Below are positions 1 to 9,634 of a stretch of 64,000 nucleotides of DNA, in pieces (the stretch's first letter is position 1; every line of letters begins with the position of its first letter). The notes under the pieces were generated by a model. The model ran no database searches and was not told the origin of the DNA. It worked only from the letters and a program-made list of their open reading frames with translations. Source of the DNA: Kordiimonas sp. SCSIO 12603 (GTDB lineage Bacteria > Pseudomonadota > Alphaproteobacteria > Sphingomonadales > Kordiimonadaceae); the NCBI RefSeq assembly GCF_024398035.1, contig NZ_CP073748.1:363501-427500 (forward strand). The letters run 5' to 3'. The translations under genes were made by a program, and so were the position numbers.

Positions 1-409
1 CCTGATTAATGTTATCGAGGCAGAGAATTTCGAGTTTTTCGTGAAGACGATACCATTTTTTATATTGCATCACTTCAACTTCGAAGCCGTCATTCTTCAG
101 GCCTTCGGAAATTTCATCATGATAGTGGTTCGGGATAAGAACCTTCTTACCCTTTGGCAACAGCTCCAGAGATTCATGGTGTAAATGATCAGGATGGCCG
201 TGCGATATCCAGAGATATTCGCTATCCTTTACCGACTGGATTTCTTCTTCAGAGAAGGGATGATGCAGCGCCCAGCTATCAAAATAAGCGCGCCCAGTAA
301 GCCAAGGGTCTGTTGTTAGCAATACTTCATCATTCAGGCGCAACTGAATAGTTGCATTCCCCATAGTTTTAAAACGTAAAGTATCTGAACCATTCATTTC
401 CGTAGGCAT
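1..409 (-). CDS. MBL-fold metallo-hydrolase, C-terminus beyond window
   Basis: The leftward reading frame opens at ATG 409 and runs off the window start, giving 136 codons of an N-terminal part. It carries the metallo-beta-lactamase-fold zinc motif HGHPDH at residues 70-75, preceded by a TTDPWLTG segment typical of UlaG/CmaH-like members of this superfamily, in which an early Asp-Pro follows the first strands. The family hydrolyses or oxidises varied substrates, so a specific reaction cannot be read from this fragment. A second ATG five codons in is an alternative start. It lies 81 bp downstream of the glycosyltransferase on the same strand and may share its transcript, hinting at a role in surface glycan or nucleotide-sugar metabolism (inference). 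Confidence 0.75.
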   Translation of the reverse strand, partial: MPTEMNGSDTLRFKTMGNATIQLRLNDEVLLTTDPWLTGRAYFDSWALHHPFSEEEIQSVKDSEYLWISHGHPDHLHHESLELLPKGKKVLIPNHYHDEISEGLKNDGFEVEVMQYKKWYRLHEKLEILCLDNINQ

Positions 410-490
410 ACAAAATCTCTAGTTAGCGCGGCATTATTAAAATTAGACATATCGTCAAAGATTATCAAAGCAAAGCATTCTTATCACAGA

Positions 491-1531
491 TTACATGCGC
501 GATTTAATAGCCGCTTTTCCCCAAGCGGTAATATAAGCGCCCAATCCGGGTTTGTATTTACCAAAAGCTGATATGCGGTCAAACAGCTGCAATTGCTTTG
601 GCCCCTTCACACTGGCCGAAAGACGAACCATTTGCCACCAAATCTCACTTGCTGATCGGTAGATATTTTCAGCGTCTGGCAATGAAACTGTATTTCTTTC
701 AATGTAACGAGCTGTGATAGTCGCAAGCATTTCCCCGGCTTCAATCAATTTGCTCATATCTTCTTGCGGAACGCCAATAACAACCGCATCAAAATATAGC
801 CGTGCTGTCGCCACAGAAATTTCCTGCCCGAGTAGCTTTTCTATCGCGTTTTTTAAAACACTGGCACCACTGGCATGCATTTCTTCGCGAGCCTTAATGC
901 TCCAGTTATCCCCGTGGAGGGTATATTTTACCAAACTTTCCGGAACAACACCCACTTCACCAGCATTCGCAAAATCAAGACACAGTTTCCAATCATCACC
1001 GAAAGTGACATCCGAGGAATATTCAATGTCACACGCTTCAACAACCGAACGACGGAACAACAAGCCTGAATGTAACAAGCAATTCCGGTAATATAGATAC
1101 CAGCCAATATAAGCTGAACTGTGGTAGGAGATTGAAGCTGTACTGTCATATTGCTCATTTTTGTACCGGTCCCAAAAACAACCAACCAGACCACATTCTT
1201 CGTGAGCTTGCATATACGCTATCTGAAGCGCCAGTTTCTCCGGCTTCCAGTGATCATCATGATCACATGTGGCGATAAAATCAGCCTCCGCGAGCGCTAA
1301 CCCTTTATTGCGGGATGCAACTACCCCCATGTTAACTTCATTTTCCACCAGCTGAACGCGTTGGTCTTCATACTCTCTGATGATATCCACTGTGTCATCA
1401 CCAGACGCATCATCAATGATCAAAAGCCTGAAGTTTTCATACGTTTGCGCTAAAATAGCATCAATAGTAGCACGAATTCTTTCGCCTGTTTGATACGCGC
1501 AAATAATAATATCAATATCGGGAGAAGACAT
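491..1531 (-). CDS. Family 2 glycosyltransferase (GT-A fold)
   Basis: A 346-residue protein with a complete N-terminal GT2 domain. Residues 6-12 form the first Rossmann strand, IIDDAS is at 38-43, the NxGxxxxRNKG stretch is at 67-77, and the metal-binding DHDD (DXD-type) motif is at 90-93. The family transfers a sugar from a nucleotide-sugar donor to a glycan or lipid acceptor at the cytoplasmic face of the membrane. No transmembrane helix is evident. The C-terminal ~130 residues are the variable acceptor region. It is not embedded in a recognisable O-antigen or capsule cluster, so donor and acceptor are unknown. A 283-bp non-coding gap separates it from the next gene upstream; that gap holds only a short CCTATA/TATAGG dyad near 1570. 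Confidence 0.85.
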   Translation of the reverse strand: MSSPDIDIIICAYQTGERIRATIDAILAQTYENFRLLIIDDASGDDTVDIIREYEDQRVQLVENEVNMGVVASRNKGLALAEADFIATCDHDDHWKPEKLALQIAYMQAHEECGLVGCFWDRYKNEQYDSTASISYHSSAYIGWYLYYRNCLLHSGLLFRRSVVEACDIEYSSDVTFGDDWKLCLDFANAGEVGVVPESLVKYTLHGDNWSIKAREEMHASGASVLKNAIEKLLGQEISVATARLYFDAVVIGVPQEDMSKLIEAGEMLATITARYIERNTVSLPDAENIYRSASEIWWQMVRLSASVKGPKQLQLFDRISAFGKYKPGLGAYITAWGKAAIKSRM

Positions 1532-1814
1532 AGCTTAACACATCATTCCAAAATAACGTCACTCAGCCCCTATAAACTATAGGGAACACTAATCCACCTA
1601 CATTGGTTTTACTAATGTTTTATAGGCTTTATGGAACAAACGTCTTTGAGCAAGGTCAAACCAGCAGTTTTTTCAGCTATCACTCTAATCATACCCCTTG
1701 ATGGTATAATCCCACTGCCATCGCTGCTGAAATAGTAATCGTTGGTATAAAAGATTTATCACTACACAGGAAAGAAGCCAGCACATTCCCTATACTGGCC
1801 CCTCGGGCTATATT

Positions 1815-2780
1815 TTATTTACTGAAATAGATGCTTGAGATTTCCTCTGGATCAATATTATCCAGATCAAGGAGTTGTTTGAGCACAGCCTCTTTATCTT
1901 CTGCCTGATTAAAATAATCAGTCCATATCTGGCGCCCAACCCAATAACCAAGCTCTCCAGGCCAACCTTCATCAGGCACTTGGGTGCTATTACGAACCCA
2001 TCGGTAAAGAGGCGAACCCGCTTTCTGAATTTCTTCGGTCGTCATTCCCCTGGCTTTTTCCAAGTCTTTCAGGAATTCAGCTTTGATATAACCCTCTCGC
2101 TCAACGGCCCAAGCATCTCTGGCTCTCTCAGGCGGCTGTCCTGTTACAAGGGAAGCGACAAAATCAGCGCCGCCTTCCGCGAGAGCTGAGAGTATCAGAT
2201 ACTCTTCACCCCGTTCGGGAAGTTTGCTTGGGAAGTTTTGCAGGGTATGCACAGTTTCATGAGCAAAGAAGCGACGGAAAATTCCCCTGATATCTTCTTC
2301 ATCTTTCCCGATACGGCAAATCACCTCAAGCCCTAGCACTTGCGCACCCGGCCCCGCTGTACCGCCTGAATTACCTGCACCAAAAAGAACAAAAAGTTCA
2401 GGGAGTTCTGGACTGTTCAGCAAACCATTCAACCCGAGGTACACGCTCCTAAGCTCTGCTGTCATGTCTTTAGCAATTGGCAGGCACACATCAATAGCTC
2501 TGCGGTAACTATCCGGGTTAGCGGCAATCTTCTGAGCCAGATTTTCAGCATTTACAATACGCCCCGGCGTGAATACCTGCACCCCCTTTGACCCCGGCTC
2601 CAGATACCCTTTAAGGAGATCTTCAGCTGTTGGCTTACCGTCTGTGCGTTCAAATACAGCTACAAAACGGTCCGCATCTTCTGAATTTACCTTTGCTGAG
2701 AGAGCGTCAACACCTTGCGCAAAAACCGCTCCGCTCAAGCAGGTTGCTGCTACACTGGCTGCTACTATTAGTTTCTTCAT
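1815..2780 (-). CDS. Secreted HEXXH zinc-peptidase-like protein
   Basis: The start was set at ATG 2780 because GAGGA lies just upstream and the resulting protein begins with a clean signal peptide (MKKLIVAAS...AVFAQG, cleavage near residue 22). An in-frame ATG at 2798 would add six residues ahead of it. The 321-residue product has HETVH at 174-178 and a downstream LAEGGADF block with Glu202, the arrangement of a gluzincin zinc site as in DUF2268-type putative peptidases. It should therefore be a periplasmic or exported metallopeptidase. The substrate is unknown. A weak hairpin (GCCAG...CTGGC, 1777-1799) followed by a short T-rich run on the minus strand may end the transcript. The gene stands alone, divergent from the his operon. 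Confidence 0.7.
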   Translation of the reverse strand: MKKLIVAASVAATCLSGAVFAQGVDALSAKVNSEDADRFVAVFERTDGKPTAEDLLKGYLEPGSKGVQVFTPGRIVNAENLAQKIAANPDSYRRAIDVCLPIAKDMTAELRSVYLGLNGLLNSPELPELFVLFGAGNSGGTAGPGAQVLGLEVICRIGKDEEDIRGIFRRFFAHETVHTLQNFPSKLPERGEEYLILSALAEGGADFVASLVTGQPPERARDAWAVEREGYIKAEFLKDLEKARGMTTEEIQKAGSPLYRWVRNSTQVPDEGWPGELGYWVGRQIWTDYFNQAEDKEAVLKQLLDLDNIDPEEISSIYFSK

Positions 2781-3022
2781 ATTATCCTCGCTGGCCATAT
2801 TAAGTTATTGTTATTTAGTGTATTTAAGCAATGTGTACAGTCAAACAACCATTTGAATTGATTAATTTCCTCACGGCTTCAATCGCCCTATCTTCAAGAT
2901 TTGTTTACGATGGCAGCAAAAGAAATTGCTCGTTTACGAAGGCAATTAACAGTATTAGCATTGCATCCGGCTTCTATGGCCGCCCGTATATAGGCAGAAT
3001 TCTGCACTGAAGGAGTGAAAAA

Positions 3023-3622
3023 ATGCGCACAGCATCTGTGGCAAGAAAAACCAATGAGACAGACATCACCATTGAGCTGAACCTTGACGGCACTGGTGTG
3101 TATGATGTCCATACAGGCATTGGTTTCCTTGATCATATGCTCGAGCAGCTCTCAAGGCATTCACTGATGGACCTTAAGGTCCGCACAGAAGGTGATCTGC
3201 ATATCGACGGCCACCATACAACAGAAGATACCGGTATTGCGATCGGTACGGCGGTGAAGAAAGCCCTTGGCGATATGAAAGGCATTACCCGTTATGCCAC
3301 TGCTTATATCCCGATGGATGAAACGCTTTCCCGTGCTGCAATGGATATTTCTGGCAGGCCTTTCCTTGTTTGGAATGTGGATTTCCGCCGCGATAAAATT
3401 GGTGAGATGGACACAGAGCTTTTTGAAGAATTCTTCCGTGCTTTCGCATTCGCCGCCGGCATGACCCTGCACGTGGAAAATCTATACGGCACGAATAACC
3501 ACCATATTATTGAAAGCTGCTTCAAAGCTGTTGCCCGCGCTCTGCGTGAAGCAGCAACTATTGATCCGCGTAAAGCCGATGCTGTGCCTTCTACCAAAGG
3601 TACGCTAGGCGGTAGCCTCTAA
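3023..3622 (+). CDS. hisB: Imidazoleglycerol-phosphate dehydratase
   Basis: This 199-residue enzyme dehydrates imidazole-glycerol phosphate to imidazole-acetol phosphate in histidine biosynthesis. The two manganese-binding signatures of the family are present: GHHTTED at residues 63-69 and NNHHIIE at 158-164. The length is that of the stand-alone (monofunctional) HisB, not the enterobacterial fusion with histidinol-phosphatase. A good GGAG lies eight bases before the ATG. It opens a five-gene operon hisB-hisH-hisA-hisF-hisE whose later members overlap or abut. hisG, hisD, hisC and hisI are not in this window, as is usual in Alphaproteobacteria, where his genes are scattered. Confidence 0.97.
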   Translation: MRTASVARKTNETDITIELNLDGTGVYDVHTGIGFLDHMLEQLSRHSLMDLKVRTEGDLHIDGHHTTEDTGIAIGTAVKKALGDMKGITRYATAYIPMDETLSRAAMDISGRPFLVWNVDFRRDKIGEMDTELFEEFFRAFAFAAGMTLHVENLYGTNNHHIIESCFKAVARALREAATIDPRKADAVPSTKGTLGGSL

Positions 3623-3645
3623 CCCCGCAGCCGGAGATTTTTAAA

Positions 3646-4302
3646 ATGAGTGAAACCGCCGCTATCATTGATTACGGCTCTGGTAACCTGCGCTCTGCTG
3701 AAAAAGCACTGGCGCGGGCCGCAAAGGAAGCAGGGCTCAACACCAACGTAATCGTAACAGACAGCCCGGAAGCTGTTCTGCAAGCTGACCGTATTATCCT
3801 GCCTGGCGTTGGCGCCTTTGCTGATTGCCGCAGAGGCCTTCTGGCGATTGATGGTCTGAAAGATGCTATCCGCGAACAGGTTCGTGAAAATGGGAAACCA
3901 TTCCTTGGTATCTGCGTAGGCATGCAGTTAATGGCTGAAGAAGGCCATGAGCACGGCATCCATAAAGGGATGGGCTGGGTGAACGGTACAGTAAAACCAA
4001 TGCAGCCCACTGACAAAAGCCTGAAAATTCCGCACATGGGCTGGAACAAAGTTTCAGTAACAGAAGCTGGTAAAACGCATCCGGTGGCAAGCGTGCTAAA
4101 CGCGGATGATCATGCCTATTTCGTGCACAGTTTCCATATGGAACTGGCTGACGAAAGTGCTTTGCTTGCTACCACTGAGTATGGTGGGCAGGTAACCGCC
4201 ATTGTCGGCAAAGATAATATGATCGGAACTCAGTTCCACCCTGAGAAAAGCCAGACAGTTGGCCTCAAATTCCTCAAAGCCTTTTTGGAGTGGCAACCAT
4301 GA
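3646..4302 (+). CDS. hisH: Imidazole glycerol phosphate synthase, glutaminase subunit
   Basis: This 218-residue class I glutamine amidotransferase releases ammonia from glutamine for the HisF cyclase. The nucleophile is Cys90 in GICVGMQ, and the His198/Glu200 pair of the triad lies in QFHPEKS. The N-terminal [11 protein letters not shown] signature is intact. It follows hisB by 23 bp, and its TGA overlaps the ATG of hisA (ATGA). HisH works as a heterodimer with HisF two genes downstream. Confidence 0.97.
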   Translation: MSETAAIIDYGSGNLRSAEKALARAAKEAGLNTNVIVTDSPEAVLQADRIILPGVGAFADCRRGLLAIDGLKDAIREQVRENGKPFLGICVGMQLMAEEGHEHGIHKGMGWVNGTVKPMQPTDKSLKIPHMGWNKVSVTEAGKTHPVASVLNADDHAYFVHSFHMELADESALLATTEYGGQVTAIVGKDNMIGTQFHPEKSQTVGLKFLKAFLEWQP

Positions 4303-5027
4303 TTACCCTTTATCCTGCAATTGATCTTAAGGACGGTAACTGCGTGCGCCTTTATAAAGGGGCCATGGAAGAAGCCACTGTTTTTAATGATGATCCAGCA
4401 GCACAGGCAAAACAGTTTGTGGATGCTGGCTGTAAGTGGCTGCACCTTGTAGACCTGAACGGTGCCTTCGCAGGCGAACCTGTGAACGCGGCCGCTGTTG
4501 AAGCCATCCTGAAAGCTACCAATGTTCCAACACAGCTTGGCGGCGGTATCCGCGATATCGCAACAATGGAACGCTGGCTGGATGCGGGCCTTTCCCGCCT
4601 CATCCTCGGCACACTGGCTGTGAAAGACCCTGCTCTTGTAAAAGAAGCCTGTAAACTATTCCCCGGTAAAATCGCCGTTGGAATTGATGCCAAAGCAGGC
4701 ATGGTTGCCGTTGAAGGTTGGGCAGAAGTAAGTACGCTCGAAGTAACCACACTTGCAAAAAAATTCGAAGACGCGGGCGTTGCCGCCATCATCCACACGG
4801 ATATTGACCGAGACGGCACACTAACAGGTGTGAACGCGGAAGCTTCTTCTGAACTTGCAGATGCTGTTTCCATTCCAGTTATCGCATCAGGTGGCGTGAA
4901 AGACCTGAATGATATCCGCCGTGTCGCGGATGTTGGCAACCTTGAAGGGGTGATCACTGGCCGCGCGATCTATGATGGCGGTATGGACCTCAAGGAAGCG
5001 CTTAAAATTTCTGCGGGAGAGGTGTAA
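4299..5027 (+). CDS. hisA: ProFAR isomerase
   Basis: 1-(5-phosphoribosyl)-5-[(5-phosphoribosylamino)methylideneamino]imidazole-4-carboxamide isomerase, a (beta/alpha)8 barrel. The start was taken at ATG 4299, which overlaps the hisH stop and has GGAG eight bases upstream; an upstream GTG at 4290 is possible but less likely. The protein is then 242 residues. The catalytic acid Asp9 sits in AIDLKDG, and the second catalytic Asp lies in HTDIDRDGT. Two phosphate-binding glycine loops (LGGGIRD and ASGGVKD) are visible. Its stop overlaps the hisF start by one base, indicating translational coupling. Confidence 0.96.
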   Translation: MITLYPAIDLKDGNCVRLYKGAMEEATVFNDDPAAQAKQFVDAGCKWLHLVDLNGAFAGEPVNAAAVEAILKATNVPTQLGGGIRDIATMERWLDAGLSRLILGTLAVKDPALVKEACKLFPGKIAVGIDAKAGMVAVEGWAEVSTLEVTTLAKKFEDAGVAAIIHTDIDRDGTLTGVNAEASSELADAVSIPVIASGGVKDLNDIRRVADVGNLEGVITGRAIYDGGMDLKEALKISAGEV

Positions 5028-5791
5028 TGCTGAAATCCCGTATTATTCCGTGCCTTGATGTGAAGGACGGACGCGTTGTGAAAGGCGTGAATTTCGTTGA
5101 TCTGATCGACGCTGGCGACCCTGTAGAGCAAGCCCGTGTTTATGACGGAATGGGCGCAGATGAGCTGACCTTCCTTGATATTACTGCTTCAAGTGACCGC
5201 AGGGATATCCTACTGGATGTAGTTCAGCGCACAGCGGAAGAATGCTTTATGCCCCTTACAGTAGGTGGCGGTGTCCGCACAGAGGAAGATGTTCGCAAGC
5301 TCCTGCTCGCTGGCGCTGATAAGGTTTCCCTGATGACAGCTGCGGTAAACAACCCGGCAGTTATTGGTGAGCTTTCCACAAAATTTGGCGCCCAGTGTAT
5401 TGTGGTGGCTGTAGACGCAAAAAAGGTTGGGCACGACAAATGGGAAGTGTTCACCCACGGTGGACGCACACCAACAGGCCTTGATGCGGTTGAATATGCT
5501 AAGGAGGCCGCACGTCTCGGTGCTGGTGAAATTCTCCTGACCAGTATGGACAGGGACGGTACCCGTGAAGGCTTTGATCTTGATCTTACACGGAAGATAT
5601 CGGACAGCGTAAACGTGCCCGTTATTGCATCAGGGGGCGTAGGCAATCTTGACCATTTGGTTGACGGTGTTAAAGAAGGACATGCATCGGCAGTTCTTGC
5701 AGCTTCCATTTTCCACTTCGGCGAATATACAATCGCGGAAGCCAAAGCACATATGAAAGCTGGCGGCATTGCAGTGCGGGAGACAATCTAA
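5027..5791 (+). CDS. hisF: Imidazole glycerol phosphate synthase, cyclase subunit
   Basis: A 254-residue (beta/alpha)8 barrel that uses ammonia channelled from HisH to close the imidazole ring, yielding IGP and AICAR. The catalytic pair Asp11 (CLDVKDG) and Asp130 (VAVDAKK) is present, as are the phosphate loops VGGGVRT and ASGGVGN. It is paralogous to hisA just upstream. One-base overlaps with both neighbours (hisA stop and hisE start) show tight coupling in the operon. Confidence 0.97.
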   Translation: MLKSRIIPCLDVKDGRVVKGVNFVDLIDAGDPVEQARVYDGMGADELTFLDITASSDRRDILLDVVQRTAEECFMPLTVGGGVRTEEDVRKLLLAGADKVSLMTAAVNNPAVIGELSTKFGAQCIVVAVDAKKVGHDKWEVFTHGGRTPTGLDAVEYAKEAARLGAGEILLTSMDRDGTREGFDLDLTRKISDSVNVPVIASGGVGNLDHLVDGVKEGHASAVLAASIFHFGEYTIAEAKAHMKAGGIAVRETI

Positions 5792-6120
5792 TGATGAAGG
5801 CAGATTGGCAAACCTTGGAACAGTTGGAACTCTTACTTGAAGAGCGCAAAAACGCTGACCCTGATCACAGCTATGTAGCCAAGCTTTACAAAAAGGGCGA
5901 CAAGAAAATCGCTCAGAAGGTGGGTGAAGAGGCTGTTGAAACCGCTATGGCTGTAGCGGCAGGGGACGATGCTGAGCTTATCAAAGAATCCGCTGACCTA
6001 CTCTTTCATCTGATGATCCTTCTCAAAGCACGCGGCAAAGGCCTTGCCCACGTAATGGCAGAACTAGAGCGCCGCGAAGGTCTCTCCGGCCTTGTTGAGA
6101 AGGCCTCTAGAGACCAGTGA
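5791..6120 (+). CDS. hisE: Phosphoribosyl-ATP pyrophosphatase
   Basis: A 109-residue MazG-like all-alpha pyrophosphohydrolase that converts phosphoribosyl-ATP to phosphoribosyl-AMP. The KVGEEAVETAMA helix with its metal-binding glutamates and the following ESADLLFH helix are characteristic. It is separate from HisI, as in most Alphaproteobacteria. It is the last gene of the his operon. Its 3' end overlaps the convergent TauE/SafE gene by 14 bp, and no terminator hairpin is visible between them. Confidence 0.95.
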   Translation: MMKADWQTLEQLELLLEERKNADPDHSYVAKLYKKGDKKIAQKVGEEAVETAMAVAAGDDAELIKESADLLFHLMILLKARGKGLAHVMAELERREGLSGLVEKASRDQ

Positions 6121-6856
6121 TACCCACATAGAGAAGGCGTAGCGCGAGAAGAGTAAGCACCAGATTGAGGAGTTTTGTGAAAAGCTCCTCACTTGTTTTC
6201 AGAAGTAAATGCCTTCCTGCTAACGTGCCCAGCAGCCCCGAGCCAATAATCATGGCAAGAAGCGGGATATAAGGCCCAAAAGCAAAACCAAGCAATCCAA
6301 AAATTACCAGCTTCAGGCTATGCTGCACCACCATACCAGCAGACATGGTTGCCACCTGTGTTTCCCGCTTGAACCCTTGAGGCTTGAAAAGTGCCGCTAC
6401 AAACGGTCCAGTAGCCCCAACAAACATGGTAAGCAGGGTAGAGAGTGTGCCGCCGATACCAACAGCATATTTGGATGATGCTTTCGCTGACGGCTTCGGC
6501 CCCCATGTAGCATAGAGAATAAACGCCGCCAGAATAATCTGCAGAATACCTGCTTCGATAGAGACAACCAGTTGCCCGCCAATTGCTGCACCAATCAGGC
6601 TGCCAATAAGGAAATATCCTATCACCCGGAAATCAATATGCTTCCGCATTAGTGTAGAACGGCTGATGTTTGAGCCAAGCTGCGCCACACCATGCACAGG
6701 CACAATATGAGACGCTGGCAGAATTTGCGCCATCACCGCTAGAAGCGTAACCCCGCCACCAAGGCCTATAGCTGCTGAGAGAAAGGATGTGAAAAAACTG
6801 CTTACAATTAAAATACCTGCATCAAATAAACTTAAAAACTCAGGTATCAACTGCAT
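6107..6856 (-). CDS. TauE/SafE family membrane permease
   Basis: A 249-residue polytopic protein with seven to eight predicted hydrophobic helices and the duplicated glycine-rich TauE/SafE/YfcA signature (SAAIGLGGGVTLLA near residue 30 and TLLTMFVGATGPF in the second half). Family members are thought to export or import sulfonates, sulfoacetate or other small organic anions. No substrate gene lies nearby. The start is backed by GAGG about 10 bases upstream. It is convergent with hisE (14-bp overlap) and divergent from the M23 peptidase. Confidence 0.85.
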   Translation of the reverse strand: MQLIPEFLSLFDAGILIVSSFFTSFLSAAIGLGGGVTLLAVMAQILPASHIVPVHGVAQLGSNISRSTLMRKHIDFRVIGYFLIGSLIGAAIGGQLVVSIEAGILQIILAAFILYATWGPKPSAKASSKYAVGIGGTLSTLLTMFVGATGPFVAALFKPQGFKRETQVATMSAGMVVQHSLKLVIFGLLGFAFGPYIPLLAMIIGSGLLGTLAGRHLLLKTSEELFTKLLNLVLTLLALRLLYVGITGL

Positions 6857-6966
6857 AAAATCGCCTCATTATTCAGGTGCTATTCGCGTGCGAAAACGTA
6901 TAACGCTTGCTATCACGGTATAGATTGCTAGTTGTATATAGCGCCACTTAATAATGGAATCCATAG

Positions 6967-7959
6967 ATGCGACTAATATTTGCCTTAGCCACTTTTCTTA
7001 GTTCGACACCTGTATTTGCACAGGAACAAGCCTCTTTTCCTGAGCTATCATTTCCCCTGAAATGTGAACTGGGAGAAAACTGCTGGATCGCACGCTATGT
7101 AGACCGGGCACCGGGTAAAGAACGCGCTGATTACACCTGTGGTGACCGCAGCCAACATAATCATAAAGGCACTGACTTTACATTGGCAAACCTTGGTGAA
7201 ATGGCCAAAGGTGTAGCCGTGCTTGCAGCAGCAGACGGTGTGGTTGATGTAACACGAGACGGCATCAAAGATGAATTTGCTAACAAAAGTAACTACGCAG
7301 AAAAAACCAAGGTAGGGCTTGGCAATGTAGTCGGCATTAAACACGCTGGTGGCATGATCAGCTATTATGGCCATATGAAAGAAGGCAGCATTCTAGTGAA
7401 AAAGGGCCAGCAGGTAAAAGCTGGTGAGAAAATTGGCGAGGTTGGGCTTTCTGGCCTGACGGCATACCCGCATATGCATTTTGCCCTGAGGCAAGGTAAT
7501 ATCTGGTATGATCCATTCGATAAAAAACCCATGCAGGCGGCCTGTTCCAATGGTGGCTCTGAAAGTGCATGGTCTACTAATCTGGCATATAGAGGGTTAA
7601 CACTTCTGCCAGCATCGTTTTCTACAGAACCACTTTCATCTGAAAGCCAGTGGCAAACACCTTTGGCACAAATTTCTAAGGATTCTAAACTACTATTCCT
7701 GAATGGACGAACATTCGGCACTCTCAAAGGGGACCGCTGGCTAATGAAAATAACACGGCCTGATGGTTCTATCGCTAAAGAATATTCCACAGCTATCGAA
7801 AAAACGCAGCAGCATCATCGCCGCTATACCGGACTCCGTCGTCCTGCTGGTGGTTTTATGCCTGGCATATGGACCGGGGAAATCCTTATCATCCGCCAAG
7901 CAAAAGACGGTACAATTGAAAAATTTGAAGATACGGTACAAGTGGAACTGGTTGGATAG
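6967..7959 (+). CDS. M23-family (LytM) peptidase, exported
   Basis: A 330-residue protein with a signal peptide (residues 1-19, cleavage after VFAQ) and an M23 peptidase domain. Zinc ligands are seen as HxxxD in NHKGTDF (His66, Asp70) and HMH in YPHMHFAL (His169, His171). A complete ligand set predicts an active peptidoglycan endopeptidase, unlike the degenerate EnvC-type activators. The C-terminal ~120 residues are an accessory beta-rich domain of unknown role. The ribosome-binding site is weak. The adjacent gene 100 bp downstream also encodes an exported protein; a functional link is not established. Confidence 0.85.
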   Translation: MRLIFALATFLSSTPVFAQEQASFPELSFPLKCELGENCWIARYVDRAPGKERADYTCGDRSQHNHKGTDFTLANLGEMAKGVAVLAAADGVVDVTRDGIKDEFANKSNYAEKTKVGLGNVVGIKHAGGMISYYGHMKEGSILVKKGQQVKAGEKIGEVGLSGLTAYPHMHFALRQGNIWYDPFDKKPMQAACSNGGSESAWSTNLAYRGLTLLPASFSTEPLSSESQWQTPLAQISKDSKLLFLNGRTFGTLKGDRWLMKITRPDGSIAKEYSTAIEKTQQHHRRYTGLRRPAGGFMPGIWTGEILIIRQAKDGTIEKFEDTVQVELVG

Positions 7960-8058
7960 AAAAACAATCTACTAATACTTGTTTTTCACACTTATTTTAT
8001 TAGCCAACACTGGCTAAAAAATCATAGCCTTCTTGATGGTAAACGAGGGGGAAATAAA

Positions 8059-8928
8059 ATGATTAGAATACTTATTATTTGCATATTGGTTTGGTGCTCA
8101 TTTCCAGCACAAGCCAACGATACAGCCCTTAAACTTATAGAACAGGTTAAATCAAAATCCACCAATCCGGATACTGTAGATTTATCACCTTTGAAATTTG
8201 ATGTTCAAAACAAAAGCCTGAGAATTGAGCTTTACGATTGGGCTGCGGACGCCACCAATAATCAAACCAGTCTTCTCAAAGGCCTTCAACATGAAAGCCA
8301 CCCTACATATTGCCAGAAAGCTAGTTACACCAAAAGGCTGATAAACCACCTTCGTTTACTAGGGAACTCTGAAACAGCAGAAGCCTATCAGGCTAATAAA
8401 AAAATGGCACAAGAAGCCATTGCTCTAACGCTTGAAGAAATGAAAAAGCACTCAGAAGACGTTGCAGCATCAGCTAATAATAAGATAACAAAAGAAGTAG
8501 CTTACCGTTGGTCTATGGGGCAATTAAGCAAAGGCAAGTCGCAGTTTCTGTTTCAACTGGGCCTTGATGAAAAGCTGAATGAAGCCACTTGGTATTACGT
8601 GCAGGATCAGATGAAAATGGTAATGTGTGAGCACGATCTGGAAACAGCAAATTGGTTAACCAATTTATTAAACAAAGAAGATTGGTTAAACCGTACTGAG
8701 TATAGTGAAGAAACTGATGACCGTTTAGCAGAGCTGGTATCCAGGCACTATGATCATGATTTTGTTGAAGCAATAAGCTGGCGCATGGAAAGGCTTTCTC
8801 TTTCCGGTAAAACATCCACGGAAAACCTTGCGCTTGTGAAACAACACCTATCCTTCACTAATGCGCAAACAACTGCAATCCTTGAACAATTCGGGCAGAA
8901 CGTCGGTGCATTCTTTATGTGTCATTAA
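8059..8928 (+). CDS. Exported protein of unknown function
   Basis: Not recognised. The 289-residue product has an N-terminal signal peptide (hydrophobic residues 3-14, cleavage after PAQA) and is otherwise largely alpha-helical with many charged residues. Cysteines at the end of the long N-terminal helical part (SHPTYCQK), in the middle (VMCEHD) and at the C-terminus (FFMCH) could form disulfides in the periplasm. AGGGGG upstream makes a strong ribosome-binding site. The 3' end overlaps the last four bases of the convergent comM remnant. A TTAGCCA/TGGCTAA hairpin (8000-8017) precedes it and may terminate the M23 gene. Confidence 0.6.
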   Translation: MIRILIICILVWCSFPAQANDTALKLIEQVKSKSTNPDTVDLSPLKFDVQNKSLRIELYDWAADATNNQTSLLKGLQHESHPTYCQKASYTKRLINHLRLLGNSETAEAYQANKKMAQEAIALTLEEMKKHSEDVAASANNKITKEVAYRWSMGQLSKGKSQFLFQLGLDEKLNEATWYYVQDQMKMVMCEHDLETANWLTNLLNKEDWLNRTEYSEETDDRLAELVSRHYDHDFVEAISWRMERLSLSGKTSTENLALVKQHLSFTNAQTTAILEQFGQNVGAFFMCH

Positions 8929-9625
8929 ACAGCTGCCTTATGCGCAATATGCGGATCCATACGGCGGTAAGAAAGTGCTTCAGCAATATGAGCATTTTGA
9001 ATAGCTTCACTACCAGCAAGATCAGCGATAGTGCGGGATACCCGAAGCACACGGTGATACCCTCGGGCTGATAACCTTAACTGCCCTACTGCTCTTTCAA
9101 GCAGCGCTTTGCCTTCAGCATCAGGTGTCGCAATTTTTTCCAGAAGCTTACCATCCGCATGAGCATTACATGTAGGTGGCCGTTCCCCCTCTATATGGGC
9201 AAATCGCTCCAACTGCACCTGACGTGCCGTGGCAACCCGTTCAGCGACATCCACTGAACTCTCAGAAGAAGGTGGTAAAGTAAGATCGCTTGCGGAAACC
9301 GCAGGCACATCAATAAACAGGTCCATACGATCATAAAGAGGGCCAGATATTTTTGATTGGTAATCAAGAGCACACCTGGGCGCGCGGGAACACGCCAGCC
9401 CGGCATCATCCAGATAACCGCAGCGGCAGGGGTTCATAGCAGCAATCAGCTGGAAACGGGCAGGGTAGGTTACATGAGCCTGTGCACGAGCAATTACGGC
9501 TTCACCGCTTTCTATAGGCTGTCTTAGCGCTTCAAGTGTAGAGCGGTTAAATTCAGGCAGTTCATCAAGGAAAAGGACTCCACCATTAGCCAGCGACACT
9601 TCCCCCGGCATTGCTTTAGCACCGC
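8925..9625 (-). pseudogene. comM: comM, 3' part, disconnected by transposon
   Basis: This encodes the C-terminal half of the YifB/ComM Mg-chelatase-like AAA+ helicase. It starts at AKAMPGEVSLANGG, includes Walker B (VLFLDELPEF) and the arginine-finger and C-terminal domain (SARGYHRVLRVSRTIADL). Its 5' part is at 28188-29030. Removing the element and one copy of the 5-bp repeat ACCGC restores an in-frame 512-residue protein (GGG-GAKAMPGEV). ComM promotes branch migration during natural transformation. As it stands this fragment has no start of its own; an open frame continues about 184 bp into the transposon end but is antisense to tnsA and probably meaningless. Confidence 0.93.
9621..9625. 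repeat. Target-site duplication ACCGC, left copy
   Basis: Five bases, identical to 28188-28192, directly flank the two ends of the element. Five-base duplication is the hallmark of Tn7-family transposition. Joining the flanks through one copy repairs the comM reading frame exactly. Confidence 0.93.
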
Positions 9626-9634
9626 TGACAATAT

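Noticed and set aside
714-1091. Plus-strand open frames within the glycosyltransferase gene and similar opposite-strand frames elsewhere
   Set aside because: They mirror real genes on the other strand, lack ribosome sites and have unnatural composition.
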